From positions 1 to 64,000 of the forward strand of contig JARKOC010000049.1 in assembly GCA_029975915.1 (NCBI GenBank): a stretch of 64,000 nucleotides of DNA. The letters are read 5' to 3'. The stretch is from Bryobacteraceae bacterium. GTDB taxonomy: Bacteria > Acidobacteriota > Terriglobia > Bryobacterales > Bryobacteraceae. Of this stretch, positions 16,716 to 26,048 are shown in pieces. Both the position numbers and the translations under genes were made by a program. How positions within the stretch are numbered: the stretch's first letter is position 1; each line of letters starts with the position of its first letter. Under the pieces are notes generated by a model. It saw nothing but the letters and a program-made list of their open reading frames with translations. It was not told the origin of the DNA and ran no database searches.

Positions 16716-18113
16716 ATGTTGCAAGACCGCCGGTCGTTTCTGACCGCTCTCGGCGGCGCCGCCGTGCTCCAGCGCCCTGCCCGATCCAACATTATCGTCC
16801 TGTTCACCGACGACCACCGCTTCGACGCGATCTCCTCGCTTGGCCATCCTGATGTGAAGACCCCCAACCTCGACCGCCTCGCCACTCGCGGCGTCACTTT
16901 CACCCACGCCTGCACCCAGGGCGGCCCCCACGGCGCGATCTGCGTCGCCACCCGCGCTCAACTCATGACCGGCCGCAGCGTCTTCCGGGCCAACCAGCTC
17001 GTCATGAGCCCCAAGGATGGCCCTGACCCCGCCGTGAAGACCTTTCCTGAACTTCTGCGCCAGGCGGGCTACGAAACCCACGGCATCGGCAAATGGCACA
17101 ACGCCCCCTCCCTCTATCAGCGCTCTTTCTCTAGCGGCGGACCCATCTTCTTTGGCGGGATGAGCGACCATGACAAAGTCCCCGTCCAGTCCTATGACCC
17201 CGCCGGCCGGTACGACAAGTCCCGCATCGAGATCGCCAAGGGTTTCTCGAGCGAGATCTTCGCCAACGCCGCCATCGACTTCCTGAAAGGACGGACCGGC
17301 AATTCAAAGCCCTTCCTGCTGTATGTTGCCTTCACTTCTCCGCACGATCCCCGGATGGCCCAAGGCCGGTTCGCTGACATGTACGATCCGGCGCGCGTCC
17401 AGCTACCGCCGAACTTCGCACCGATGCATCCCTTCGACAACGGCGAGATGAAGGTCCGCGACGAGATGCTCGCCGCCCACCCCCGCACCGAAGCCGAAGT
17501 GAGAAAGCACATCGCCGCATACTACGGCATGGTCTCTGAAGTCGACCACCAGATCGGCCGCATCCTGGACGCCATCGAAAAGTCACCCGGCGGCAAGAAT
17601 ACGTACGTCGTCTTCGCCGGCGACAACGGGCTCGCGGTCGGCCAGCACGGACTGATGGGCAAGCAAAGCCTCTACGACCACTCCTGGCGCGTGCCCATGA
17701 TCATCTCCAGTCCGTTCGCGCAAGGCGCCCGCAAATGCGATTCGCTCTGCCACATCATGGACCTTTGTCCAACCATCTGCCGCTTCGCCGGAATCGCCCC
17801 GCCATCGCCCATCGAGGCACAGGGATTGAATCTGGCTTTGCGGAACGAGAAGACGACCGTCCGGCCAGCCGTCGTCGCCGGTTACCGCGACCTCCAGCGC
17901 GCCATCCGGACCGATGACTGGAAACTGATTCTCTACAACGTCAACGGCGTCAAGACGACGCAGTTGTTCAACGTTGCCAAGGACCCCTGGGAGATGACCA
18001 ATCTCGCGGATAAACAACCCAAACTGGTTGCGAAACTGAAATCCGATCTCCAGGCGCAACTCGCGGCCATGGGCGACCAAACGAACCTCGATGCAGACAA
18101 ATGGGTCACATAG
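16716..18113 (+). CDS. Tat-exported sulfatase with CxAxR motif
   Basis: A sulfatase of about 465 residues. IIVLFTDDHRFDA holds the paired metal-binding Asp residues, and GAICVATRAQLMTGR carries the formylglycine site. The Cys to be oxidised is present but the usual CxPSR reads CVATR. Radical-SAM maturases (anSME) are known to accept CxAxR. Later FAGDNGLAVGQHGLMGKQS gives the C-terminal metal ligands. DRRSFLTALGG at the N terminus is a Tat-type signal; start 16716 puts it first. The likely substrate is a sulfated glycan or ester. Its stop is 2 bases from the next gene. Confidence 0.8.
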   Translation: MLQDRRSFLTALGGAAVLQRPARSNIIVLFTDDHRFDAISSLGHPDVKTPNLDRLATRGVTFTHACTQGGPHGAICVATRAQLMTGRSVFRANQLVMSPKDGPDPAVKTFPELLRQAGYETHGIGKWHNAPSLYQRSFSSGGPIFFGGMSDHDKVPVQSYDPAGRYDKSRIEIAKGFSSEIFANAAIDFLKGRTGNSKPFLLYVAFTSPHDPRMAQGRFADMYDPARVQLPPNFAPMHPFDNGEMKVRDEMLAAHPRTEAEVRKHIAAYYGMVSEVDHQIGRILDAIEKSPGGKNTYVVFAGDNGLAVGQHGLMGKQSLYDHSWRVPMIISSPFAQGARKCDSLCHIMDLCPTICRFAGIAPPSPIEAQGLNLALRNEKTTVRPAVVAGYRDLQRAIRTDDWKLILYNVNGVKTTQLFNVAKDPWEMTNLADKQPKLVAKLKSDLQAQLAAMGDQTNLDADKWVT

Positions 18114-18115
18114 TC

Positions 18116-18586
18116 ATGCCCAAACTCACCTTCACTGTCAACCGCACACGACGCACGGTCGACGTTCCCGCCGGCGCCCGCCTCATAGACGTCCTGCGCA
18201 ATCAACTTAACCTCACCGGCACAAAACCCGGCTGCCGCGAAGGCGCCTGTGGCAGTTGCACCGTCCTCGTCGACGGCCGCCCGGTGCGCTCATGCATCAC
18301 CCTTGCCGCCAGCGCCGCCGGCAAGAATGTGACGACAATCGAAGGCCTCGCCTCAGCCGATACCCTTCACCCCCTGCAACAGGCATTCCTCGACCACGAA
18401 GCCTACCAGTGCGGCTACTGCACTCCTGGCATGATCCTCGGCGCCGCCGGACTCCTCGCCCGTGACAAATCCCCCAGCGACCAAACGATCAAGCAGTCTC
18501 TGAACGGCCACCTCTGCCGCTGCGGCTGTCAACCGCGTATCGTCCAGGCCGTTCGCGCCGCCGCGGAGGTGATGCGCCGTGGCTGA
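18116..18586 (+). CDS. iorA: 2Fe-2S subunit of a molybdenum hydroxylase (IorA/CoxS type)
   Basis: A 156-residue electron-transfer subunit. CREGACGSCTV (Cys40, 45, 48) with Cys60 forms the plant-ferredoxin-type cluster. CGYCTPG (99, 102) with CRCG (134, 136) forms the second cluster near the molybdopterin. It partners the large subunit that follows, and they overlap by 8 bases. ATG 18116 matches the usual N terminus of the family; an upstream ATG at 18101 would overlap the sulfatase stop. No FAD subunit is present, as in isoquinoline 1-oxidoreductase, so electrons probably go to a membrane cytochrome or other carrier (inference). Confidence 0.85.
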   Translation: MPKLTFTVNRTRRTVDVPAGARLIDVLRNQLNLTGTKPGCREGACGSCTVLVDGRPVRSCITLAASAAGKNVTTIEGLASADTLHPLQQAFLDHEAYQCGYCTPGMILGAAGLLARDKSPSDQTIKQSLNGHLCRCGCQPRIVQAVRAAAEVMRRG

Positions 18587-20432
18587 CCTCACACTCCTGC
18601 TCGAATACAAACGCCGCGAGTTCCTGAAGCTCCTCTCCTCCGGCGCATCCCTCACAATCCCGGTCTCGCTCCAGGGCGCCGAGACCCGTCTCCACGTCCG
18701 CCGCGCCGCCGACGGCAAGATCGACGCCTTCACCGGCAAGATCGACATGGGCCAGGGCACGCGGACGTTGCTGACCCAGTGCGTCGCCAACGAACTCGGC
18801 ATCCCCATCGGCGAGGTTCGTTTGGTCATGGGCGATACAGATCTGACCCCCGACGACGGCGGCACCTGGGCCTCGCTCACCACCCCCGAAACCGTCCCCG
18901 CAGTCCGCAAGGACGCGGCGGCCCTCCGCGGCGCTCCCCTTCGCGAACCCAAGGACTGGCCCGTCCTAGGTAAGTCCCAGCCCAACCTGAACGGCCGCGA
19001 TATCATCGCCGGGGCGTTTAAGTACAACAGCGACGTCAAGGTGGAAGGCATGTGGCACGGCGTCGTCCTCCGCCCAGCCGGATACCGCGCTAAGCTCGTC
19101 TCGGCTTCCGGCCAGGGCGTCATCCGCGACGGCGATTTCGCCGGCGTCTGCGCCCCTACTCTCGCCGAGGCACGCGCTCTCGCCGCCATAGCCAAGGCCG
19201 AATGGACGCCCGAGCCCCTGCCCGCGTTCGACAAGATGATCGCCGCGTTCAAATCGGAATCGAAAGCACCGGTGGAGAATAACCAGACACGCTATCCACC
19301 ACTCATCCGCCGCGGCGACGCCGCCAAAGCTCTCGCCTCCGCTGCCCAAACGAAGTCGCTCAGCTTCACTCTCGCACCCATCGCCCACGCCGCTCTCGAA
19401 CCGCGCTCGGCCATCGCCACCTTCGGCCAGGACGGCCGGCTGACCATCCGCTGCGGCAAGCAGGCCCCGTTTGTCGTCCGCGCCGAGGTCGCCAAGGCCA
19501 TGGGCATGAAGGAAGCGGACGTCCACATCATCGTGGACATGCCCGGCGGCGCATTCGGCTGCAAACAGCGCGCCGATGTCGAAATCGAAGCCGCCCGCCT
19601 CGCTAAGGCCACCGGCAAGACGGTCCGCGTGGAATGGTCTCGCGCCGAAGAGTTCGTTTGGTCGTACGCCCGCCCTGCCGCACTCATCGAAACCGGCACT
19701 GGCGTCGACGCCTCGGGCAAGATCGTCTCCTGGCGGCACCGCAACTACAACGCTGGCGCGCCCGGCCTCCGCCCACCGTACGATTTCGCCAACCACTCGA
19801 ACGAATTCTGGGCCGTCCGCTCGCCTCTGCGCCAGGGTTCCTATCGCTCGCTTGCCGCCACCGGCAACAACTTCGCCCGCGAGTCAACCATTGACGCTTG
19901 GGCCACCGCGCTCAATCGAGATCCCCTCGAATACCGTCTCGCCCACATCACCGATTGGCGGTTGAAAGCCGCCCTGGAACTCGCCGCCCAGCGCTTCGGC
20001 TACAAGGGCCGCAAACCCGGGGTCGGCCTCGCCTGCAATCTCGAAAAGGAAGGCCGCATGGCTCTGTTCGTCGAATGCGCCAACGAGCCGTTCCGAATCA
20101 TCCGCATGACCTGTGTCGCCGACTTCGGCGCTGCCCTGAATCCGTGGAATCTTCAAAACCAGGTCCAGGGCGCGCTCATCATGGGCATCGGCGGCGCGCT
20201 GTGGGAACGCTTGGAATTCGACTCGACGAAGCAGTTGACGACTCGTCTGGCCGGCTATCGCGTCCCGCGTTTCACTGACGTCCCCGCCATGGATGTCCAT
20301 ATCGTCGATCGCCGCGAAATCACACCCGCGGGCGCCGGCGAAGCCGGCATCACCTTAACCGCCCCCGCGCTGGCCGCAGCCATCTTCTCCTTGACGGGCA
20401 AACGGCCAACGTCAATGCCGATGCTGTTGTAG
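18579..20432 (+). CDS. iorB: Molybdopterin subunit of a molybdenum hydroxylase (IorB-like)
   Basis: A 617-residue large subunit of the xanthine dehydrogenase family, two-subunit IorAB type. An EFLKLLSSGASL segment near residue 15 resembles a degenerate Tat-like leader. GKIDMGQGTRT is the first cofactor loop and PGGAFGCKQ the Mo-binding glycine motif. AGAGEAGITLTAPALAAAIF near the C terminus contains the catalytic Glu. It is about 100 residues shorter than typical IorB proteins (from memory), mostly in the middle. The substrate is unknown, commonly an N-heterocycle or aldehyde. GTG 18579 overlaps the end of the 2Fe-2S subunit gene. Confidence 0.8.
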   Translation: MADLTLLLEYKRREFLKLLSSGASLTIPVSLQGAETRLHVRRAADGKIDAFTGKIDMGQGTRTLLTQCVANELGIPIGEVRLVMGDTDLTPDDGGTWASLTTPETVPAVRKDAAALRGAPLREPKDWPVLGKSQPNLNGRDIIAGAFKYNSDVKVEGMWHGVVLRPAGYRAKLVSASGQGVIRDGDFAGVCAPTLAEARALAAIAKAEWTPEPLPAFDKMIAAFKSESKAPVENNQTRYPPLIRRGDAAKALASAAQTKSLSFTLAPIAHAALEPRSAIATFGQDGRLTIRCGKQAPFVVRAEVAKAMGMKEADVHIIVDMPGGAFGCKQRADVEIEAARLAKATGKTVRVEWSRAEEFVWSYARPAALIETGTGVDASGKIVSWRHRNYNAGAPGLRPPYDFANHSNEFWAVRSPLRQGSYRSLAATGNNFARESTIDAWATALNRDPLEYRLAHITDWRLKAALELAAQRFGYKGRKPGVGLACNLEKEGRMALFVECANEPFRIIRMTCVADFGAALNPWNLQNQVQGALIMGIGGALWERLEFDSTKQLTTRLAGYRVPRFTDVPAMDVHIVDRREITPAGAGEAGITLTAPALAAAIFSLTGKRPTSMPMLL

Positions 20433-20445
20433 GTCTAGTCTCTTC

Positions 20446-20468
20446 GGCCCGTCCGCGCCCGGCGGGCC
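20446..20468. terminator. Inverted repeat between convergent genes
   Basis: GGCCCG (20446-20451) and CGGGCC (20463-20468) flank an 11-base GC-rich loop in the 44-base gap between the stops of iorB and the pduT-like gene. It is placed to act as a bidirectional terminator, but has no T-run, so confidence is low. Confidence 0.3.
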
Positions 20469-20476
20469 CTCCAGCC

Positions 20477-21025
20477 TCAGATCAACTCGCTCAACAACTC
20501 CGGCCTCGGATTCGCAATCACCACCTTGTTCACCAGCAGCCCCTTGCGCCCGATCACCTGCGCTCCTGCCTCCACCGAGCTTCTGACGGCCGAGACGCTC
20601 CCGGTCACTACGGCAAACGCCTTGCCGCCCATGGCCATCGCCAGCCGCACTTCCATCAGCCGGACGTTGGCCGACTTCACCATCTGATCGGCCGCTTCGA
20701 TCAGGCTCGCCACCGAGAACGACTCGACGATCCCGATCGCCTCCATCGTCCCGGCGGTTACCGTCCCGGCGATCGCCGGAAACAGCGCATCGTCGACATT
20801 CGGAATCACGAACGTATCAATGACGCTGAACTCGTTGCGCGACCGCCCTGCTTCGACAGCCGACTCCACCGCCGCCACGTCGCCCTTCACCATCACCATG
20901 TACTTGCCGCTGCAAATCGTCCGCGCCAGCACCAGCGAGACATCGGACTCCTTCAGCATCGCGTCGCACACCTCGAACCCGGCGGCGATGCTGGATAGTT
21001 CTATCAGTCCAATGGAATGGCTCAT
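20477..21025 (-). CDS. pduT: PduT-like trimeric microcompartment shell protein with Fe-S cysteine
   Basis: A 182-residue tandem BMC-domain (BMC-T) protein. Domain 1 is about residues 4-85 and domain 2 about 92-175 (EAIGIVESFSVASLIEAAD, LMEVRLAMAMGGKAF). Cys38 in RTICSGK lines up exactly with Cys38 of Salmonella PduT, the ligand of the [4Fe-4S] cluster in the trimer pore (known for PduT). The pore is thought to pass electrons through the shell. The ATG at 21025 overlaps the pduS-like stop by ATGA; the frame is open much further upstream but that part lies over pduS. No other shell or core-enzyme gene is in the window. Confidence 0.88.
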   Translation of the reverse strand: MSHSIGLIELSSIAAGFEVCDAMLKESDVSLVLARTICSGKYMVMVKGDVAAVESAVEAGRSRNEFSVIDTFVIPNVDDALFPAIAGTVTAGTMEAIGIVESFSVASLIEAADQMVKSANVRLMEVRLAMAMGGKAFAVVTGSVSAVRSSVEAGAQVIGRKGLLVNKVVIANPRPELLSELI

Positions 21026-22347
21026 CTCGAAATCTCCACAAATTCGGCCGTCGCCGCCGTCACCGTCCCGTCGATACTCGCATGGACGTCCGCGCCCAAC
21101 TCGCCTTCGTTCATTCGCGCCACGGCCTGGCCGCGTTTCACCTTCTCGCCCGATTTCACAATCACTGTCGCCGGCACCCCCGTATGCTGCCGCGTCATGA
21201 TTCGCACCTTCCCCGGCTCCGGTTCCTTCGTCGTGAACGGCGTCGGCGCTTCGTACTGCTCGACGTTTAGACGCTGACGGAGTTGCGCCAGCGGTACCCG
21301 CCGGTACTCCTTCATCGGATGAACCTTCACCGGCTTTTCTTGCACGAACTTGATGCCCGCCGCCCGCAGATCCACCTTCGCCTGGTCGCAGGCCTCTTTC
21401 GGGAAAAGATCCTCGGGGCAGGCGTAGAGCGTACACAACCCGCAGGCGCAGCAAAGCTGGCCCCACTGATTCCAGTTGTCGGCGCCGGCCAGCGTGAAAC
21501 CGAGCGTCCGCATTACCTTGTGCGGCTGGACATCGTAACCGAGCAAATACCGGGGGCAGAACTCGGTGCAGTAGCTGCATTGATCGCACGCCGACCTGCC
21601 GATCCGCGCCATCGCCTCTTTCGGGCGCAATCGCCGCTCCACGAGCGTATGTTCCGCCGGCAGAACGATCAGCCCGCCCATCGTCTTGGTCACCGGCTGA
21701 TCCATGTCGAAGCTCAACGTGCCCATCATCAGCCCCGAGACGAACAACCCGGCATCGTCCACCGTCATGCCGCCCGCCATCTCGATCAGGTCCTTGAACG
21801 GCGTACCCACCGGAACCCAGAAACTCGTGGGCGTCCGTACCGCGCCGTTGATCGAAACGAACTTCCGCGTCACCGCCCGCCCTTCCACCGCCTCCTGGAC
21901 GTTGTAGAGCGTCTCGACGTTGTTCACCACGCATCCGACATTCAGCGGAATCCCGCCCGCTGGAATCAGCCGTCCCGTGGCCGTGTAGACCAACTCGTAC
22001 TCGTCGCCCGAAGGATAGAAATCGCCCAGATAAGTCATCCCAATGCCGGCGGCTTCGGCCAGCGGTTCGATGGCGGCAATCGCCCCTTTGTTCTTTTCCT
22101 TGATGCCGAACAGCGCCGTGCGCGCGCCCGTGGACGCCCTCATCGCTTTCATCCCGTCGATGATCGGGGCCGGGAAGTTCTTCATCAACTCGTAGTCTTT
22201 ATGCAGCAGCGGCTCGCACTCGGCCCCGTTGGCCAGCAGGTATTCCACCTGCGACGAGGCTTTCACGGACGCAGGGAATCCCGCGCCGCCGGCGCCCACC
22301 ACGCCCATTTCGCGCAACGTCTGGCTGAGACTCATCTTTTCTATCAT
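21022..22347 (-). CDS. pduS: PduS-like (RnfC-related) flavin/iron-sulfur oxidoreductase
   Basis: A 441-residue protein of the RnfC/PduS group. VGAGGAGFP near residue 17 is the FMN/NADH loop and AECEPLLHKD follows it. CDQCSYCTEFC near 250 and CCACGLCTLYAC near 300 are two [4Fe-4S] motifs, and a C-terminal lipoyl-like/SLBB segment follows. PduS reduces cobalamin or passes electrons from NADH inside microcompartments and binds PduT. The start at 22347 (MIEKMSLSQTL) mirrors Salmonella PduS; ATG 22335 is the alternative. It is translationally coupled to pduT. It fits an electron conduit across a shell. Confidence 0.85.
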   Translation of the reverse strand: MIEKMSLSQTLREMGVVGAGGAGFPASVKASSQVEYLLANGAECEPLLHKDYELMKNFPAPIIDGMKAMRASTGARTALFGIKEKNKGAIAAIEPLAEAAGIGMTYLGDFYPSGDEYELVYTATGRLIPAGGIPLNVGCVVNNVETLYNVQEAVEGRAVTRKFVSINGAVRTPTSFWVPVGTPFKDLIEMAGGMTVDDAGLFVSGLMMGTLSFDMDQPVTKTMGGLIVLPAEHTLVERRLRPKEAMARIGRSACDQCSYCTEFCPRYLLGYDVQPHKVMRTLGFTLAGADNWNQWGQLCCACGLCTLYACPEDLFPKEACDQAKVDLRAAGIKFVQEKPVKVHPMKEYRRVPLAQLRQRLNVEQYEAPTPFTTKEPEPGKVRIMTRQHTGVPATVIVKSGEKVKRGQAVARMNEGELGADVHASIDGTVTAATAEFVEISR

Positions 22348-22381
22348 CCTACGGTTCTCGCCGGTACGCCCGCCGCCGTTC

Positions 22382-24061
22382 TTACTCCACAAACCCGTAA
22401 CTCACCACTGCCGCTCCCAGCGGTTCGCCCACACGTCCCTTGAGATGGTAGGCATTGGGGAATCGGACCTCGATTTGGGTCAACTTCTCCGGGCCCGGCT
22501 TCAACTCCCAACTTGCCGTCAGCCAGCCGTTCTTATCAAAGGTCCGTGCCCCCAAGGCAGTTCCGTCCAGAACCGCATCCACCGTGACAGAACCCTGGTC
22601 CGCGATCTGCCGGGGGCTAATGTTCAGTTTCACCTCGAACCGCTTCGCCCCAGCAGGCCGCCTCAGTGCCGCCTTCGCGCGGACGCCGGCCCACCGGAAC
22701 TTGCCACCCGGCCACAGCCAGCCGTCTCCAAGCAGCCAGAGCGGCTCCTCTTCGCCGAACTCGTACATGGCCGGTTCCTTCCCGATATCCCTTTTCACAG
22801 CGCACAGGCTCTTAAGATACGGGTTCCACCCGACAACGGCCAGGTTGCTTTCCGACAGCAACACCTTCGAATTGGCCCCCTCGGGAACGTCCACCTTGAA
22901 AGCCGGACTCCGGTAGAACCACCTGAATGCCCCCTCCACGCCCCATGATTCCATGAACTGCGGCCGCGTCCGCGAATAGACGTTCCGAACCTCGGGGTTC
23001 GCCGCATGGAACCGCTCCACGGCCGCCACATACGCCCGATTCTCGTCGGCAATTGCCAAGGCAGCCTTCCGCTTGTCCCTCATCACCATGTAGTTGTAGG
23101 GAATCCAAGCTGCCATCACCGCCGCCACCGCCCATGTCTTCCAACGCTCCGTGCCGAACGCAACGGCCACGGCACCAGCCACCAGCGACAGGTATAGGTA
23201 GACGCTGAATAGGCGCTCTGGCAGGAACCAGAGCGGCCCCATCAGCAGTGCGATTCCGGCGATGCCCAAACGAACCTTCGGCTCCTTGCATAGGAAAAAG
23301 ACCGCGATGAGCGCCAGCCCCGCATACGGCAGGAACAGGATCTCGGAACTGTAAAAAGTGGTCGTTTTCCAGAGAGCCGCTGGCGTGAACTGAAGCGTGT
23401 AGGCAGTTACCTGATCGGGTCTGTTCCATAGCGCCTGAGCCGTAAACCATGCGGAAACAGCAGCATACGGCGCTACACGGAGCCACCTGCGCTCGCCCGC
23501 CCAGTACTCATACGCCGCCAGGAACGCTGGCAGCGCGACGGCGATCTCCTTGGATTTGTAAGCGATCCAGAGCGTGATCAACCCCGCCCACCACCACCGG
23601 CTCATGTACAGGAGAAGCGTCAGCAGGCAGAACAGACACACCAGCACGTCGAAAAGGAACATCGGTTTCCAGTAGGCGTCAAAGCAGGCCATGTGGAAAG
23701 CGAAGAGAATCGCCGCGACCGCCGCCCCCCGTTCCGCAGCGCCCATTCGCCGCAACAACATCCACAGAAGCGCCACATTGGCCAGGTGGACCAGGTGGAT
23801 CAACCAAACGAACGGTTGAAACGTAAGGCCATACGCCCGCCCGAACAGGGCAAAGATTCCGTGTCCCACCGGGCGGAAGTTGGCTTCGCTCAACCACGGC
23901 GACACCATGCCTTCAGCCCACCCGCCTGGATACAGGAATTGGGTCCAGGCGAGATTGTTCAGATCGTCGGCTGAGAAAAAGCCCTTGTATGCGCCTCGAT
24001 TGGCAATCAGAAAGAGAACCGCCACCGCCGCCATCGAGGCGATGATCCGCAACCGCTTCAT
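22382..24061 (-). CDS. Polytopic membrane protein, glycosyltransferase (GT39/PMT-like)
   Basis: A 559-residue protein with about ten to twelve membrane segments in the first 380 residues and a soluble C-terminal beta-rich domain. Early residues include SADDLNNLAWTQFL with acidic residues after segment 1, the usual site for the catalytic Asp of GT-C transferases. The middle has alternating aromatic segments such as RWWWAGLITLW. This fits a lipid-linked sugar transferase but the match is only general. ATG 24061 starts the first membrane helix; earlier in-frame codons add a hydrophilic tail over the divergent promoter. Confidence 0.6.
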   Translation of the reverse strand: MKRLRIIASMAAVAVLFLIANRGAYKGFFSADDLNNLAWTQFLYPGGWAEGMVSPWLSEANFRPVGHGIFALFGRAYGLTFQPFVWLIHLVHLANVALLWMLLRRMGAAERGAAVAAILFAFHMACFDAYWKPMFLFDVLVCLFCLLTLLLYMSRWWWAGLITLWIAYKSKEIAVALPAFLAAYEYWAGERRWLRVAPYAAVSAWFTAQALWNRPDQVTAYTLQFTPAALWKTTTFYSSEILFLPYAGLALIAVFFLCKEPKVRLGIAGIALLMGPLWFLPERLFSVYLYLSLVAGAVAVAFGTERWKTWAVAAVMAAWIPYNYMVMRDKRKAALAIADENRAYVAAVERFHAANPEVRNVYSRTRPQFMESWGVEGAFRWFYRSPAFKVDVPEGANSKVLLSESNLAVVGWNPYLKSLCAVKRDIGKEPAMYEFGEEEPLWLLGDGWLWPGGKFRWAGVRAKAALRRPAGAKRFEVKLNISPRQIADQGSVTVDAVLDGTALGARTFDKNGWLTASWELKPGPEKLTQIEVRFPNAYHLKGRVGEPLGAAVVSYGFVE

Positions 24062-24103
24062 CTGTGACAGTCTATCCGCTTGCCGCCGGTCGCTGCATCC
24101 AAA

Positions 24104-24130
24104 TTTGGCGGTGCGATCCGAATCTATAAT
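24104..24130 (+). promoter_or_regulatory. Candidate promoter of the FSR-type MFS gene
   Basis: TATAAT at 24125-24130 is a perfect -10 hexamer, with a poor -35 (TTTGGC at 24104, spacing 15). Transcription from about 24137 would give a 19-base leader to ATG 24156. It also argues against ATG 24129, which lies inside the -10 box. Confidence 0.4.
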
Positions 24131-24155
24131 GGGAAGGATCTCACCCATCGCCCCC

Positions 24156-25352
24156 ATGAACGCTCCCGCCGCCAGCGCCGAACTCTCCCCAGCCGCGCCG
24201 GCACGGTCCGGGGCCGCTGTCCAGACACTTCTTCTCCTTTCTTTTGCCCATTTCTTCGTCGACCTTCACGCCGGCGCGCTCGGCATCTTCCAACCGCTGC
24301 TGGTGAGCAAACTGAAGCTGAGTTTCACCCAGGCCGGCTTCCTCGGCGGCCTGCTCGTCTTTTCCAGTTCCGTCACCCAGCCTGTCTACGGCTATCTGAG
24401 CGACCGGATCCGCACTCGCATGTTCACCGTCCTGGCGCCTGGCGTGGCCGCCCTGTTCCTCACCAGTTTGTGCCTTGCTCCCACCTATGCCTGGGCCTTG
24501 GCGGCGGTTTTTCTCGGCGGCGCCGCGGTGAGCGCCTTCCACCCGCAAGGCGCATCCTGGGCGGCCTCTGGTTTCCACGCCAACAAGGGCCAGTGGATGG
24601 CTGTTTTCATTAGCGCCGGGACCCTGGGCATGGCCCTATCCCCCTCATTCTATTCCTACTTCATCGAAAAGCTCGGCTTCGGCAACCTCTTCTGGACCAC
24701 CCTGCCCGCCGTCGCCTTTTCGGCCCTCATGTACTTCGGCCTCCGTGCTCCGGACGAACGCAAGGCACGGCAGACGTTTGACAGCGCCGCCCTGAAATCG
24801 GCCGCCCGCCCGCTTACCTATCTGTTCCTGGCGGTCTTTTTCCGCTCTGCCGTCCAGGTCAGCTTTGCTCAGTTTCTTGCTCTGTATCTCAACTCACAAC
24901 TCCATCTACCTCTATCAGTTGCCGCTGCCGTTCTCACCTGTTACCTGACTGCCGGAGCCATCGGCGGCTTCCTCGGCGGACGCCTAGCCGACCGCTTCGG
25001 CGCGCGCCGCGTTATCATGGCGAGTTTCCTGTTTTCGGTTCCATTCATGGCCGCCTTTTTCCACACTTCCGGCGTGTTTTCGTACGCCATGCTCGCCTTG
25101 GGCGGCTTCGTGTTGCTCTTCACCATTCCAGTGAATGTCGTTGTTGCACAAGAACTTGTTCCATCCCAATCGGGCGCCGTCTCGGCCCTGATGATGGGAT
25201 TCTCCTGGGGACTTGCGGGCATGATCTTCATTCCGCTCACCGGTTGGATCTCTGACCGCGCTTCACTCGGATTTGCTCTGGAACTGTTGCTCGTCTTCCC
25301 GCTGCTCGGACTCTGGGTGACCAGCCGCATTCCGAAAGAGGTCATCCGGTGA
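24156..25352 (+). CDS. MFS transporter of the fosmidomycin-resistance (FSR) family
   Basis: A 398-residue inner-membrane protein with twelve segments. [37 protein letters not shown] and [10 protein letters not shown] are typical of the FSR family, drug or metabolite proton antiporters. ATG 24156 is preferred from the promoter position, although MGRISPIAP upstream is in frame. The stop overlaps queC by GTGA, so queuosine precursor genes may be translated from the same message. That overlap does not imply a shared function, but uptake or efflux of a deazapurine is a conceivable link (speculative). Confidence 0.78.
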   Translation: MNAPAASAELSPAAPARSGAAVQTLLLLSFAHFFVDLHAGALGIFQPLLVSKLKLSFTQAGFLGGLLVFSSSVTQPVYGYLSDRIRTRMFTVLAPGVAALFLTSLCLAPTYAWALAAVFLGGAAVSAFHPQGASWAASGFHANKGQWMAVFISAGTLGMALSPSFYSYFIEKLGFGNLFWTTLPAVAFSALMYFGLRAPDERKARQTFDSAALKSAARPLTYLFLAVFFRSAVQVSFAQFLALYLNSQLHLPLSVAAAVLTCYLTAGAIGGFLGGRLADRFGARRVIMASFLFSVPFMAAFFHTSGVFSYAMLALGGFVLLFTIPVNVVVAQELVPSQSGAVSALMMGFSWGLAGMIFIPLTGWISDRASLGFALELLLVFPLLGLWVTSRIPKEVIR

Positions 25353-26041
25353 AGCGGGCGGTTTGTTTGGTCAGCGGCGGCCTGGACTCGGCGACAAGTC
25401 TCGCTTGCGCGCGGCGTGATGGCTTCGAAGTATACGCTTTGTCATTCGATTATGGCCAACGGCATAAGGTGGAACTTGAAGCCGCAGCAAGGGTTGCCAA
25501 GGCGCTAGGAGCTGCCCGTCACGAAATCACCCGGATCGACCTGCGGCTGTTCGGCGGTTCCGCCCTGACGGGCGAGATCGAGGTCCCCAAACACCGCGCC
25601 GCCACCGAGATGTCCCGCGGCATCCCCGTCACCTACGTTCCGGCTCGCAACACCATTTTTCTTTCCTTCGCCCTTGCCTGGGCGGAAGTGCTCGGCGCCT
25701 CGGACATCTACCTGGGTGTGAACGCTGTCGACTACTCCGGCTACCCTGATTGCCGGCCGGAGTACATCGCAGCTTTTCGCCGCATGGCGAACCTGGCGAC
25801 GAAAGCCGGCGTCGAGGGCTTGATGGCGTTAAATATCCACACTCCGCTCATTGCACTGTCCAAGGCCGAGATTATCCGGCTCGGCGTCTCGCTCGGCGTC
25901 GATTACTCGCTCACTCACTCCTGCTACGACCCGGACCCGGCCGGTCTGGCTTGCGGGGAATGCGACTCATGCCGGCTTCGTTTGGCCGGTTTTGCCGAAG
26001 CCGGTCTGTCCGATCCGCTCCAATACCAAACGAACACTTGA
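25349..26041 (+). CDS. queC: 7-cyano-7-deazaguanine synthase
   Basis: A 230-residue cytosolic enzyme that converts 7-carboxy-7-deazaguanine to preQ0 with ATP and ammonia on the queuosine path. SGGLDSAT near residue 9 is the PP-loop. [18 protein letters not shown] and [16 protein letters not shown] are family motifs. Four zinc cysteines lie in [19 protein letters not shown]. Length is normal. GTG start at 25349 overlaps the MFS stop. QueE follows after 7 bases; queD and queF are not in the window. No preQ1 riboswitch leader exists here because the MFS gene abuts it. Confidence 0.95.
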   Translation: MKRAVCLVSGGLDSATSLACARRDGFEVYALSFDYGQRHKVELEAAARVAKALGAARHEITRIDLRLFGGSALTGEIEVPKHRAATEMSRGIPVTYVPARNTIFLSFALAWAEVLGASDIYLGVNAVDYSGYPDCRPEYIAAFRRMANLATKAGVEGLMALNIHTPLIALSKAEIIRLGVSLGVDYSLTHSCYDPDPAGLACGECDSCRLRLAGFAEAGLSDPLQYQTNT

Positions 26042-26048
26042 GACGGCC

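Noticed and set aside
20477..21934. A 485-residue protein that would include the pduT-like domain
   Set aside because: The N-terminal 300 residues are an alternative frame over pduS. The ATGA junction and PduT similarity fix the start at 21025.
24129..24156. Start of the FSR-type MFS protein at ATG 24129
   Set aside because: It lies within a perfect TATAAT promoter box, and the extra nine residues are not conserved-looking. It cannot be excluded.
25250..25349. preQ1 riboswitch before queC
   Set aside because: queC overlaps the MFS gene, so there is no leader.
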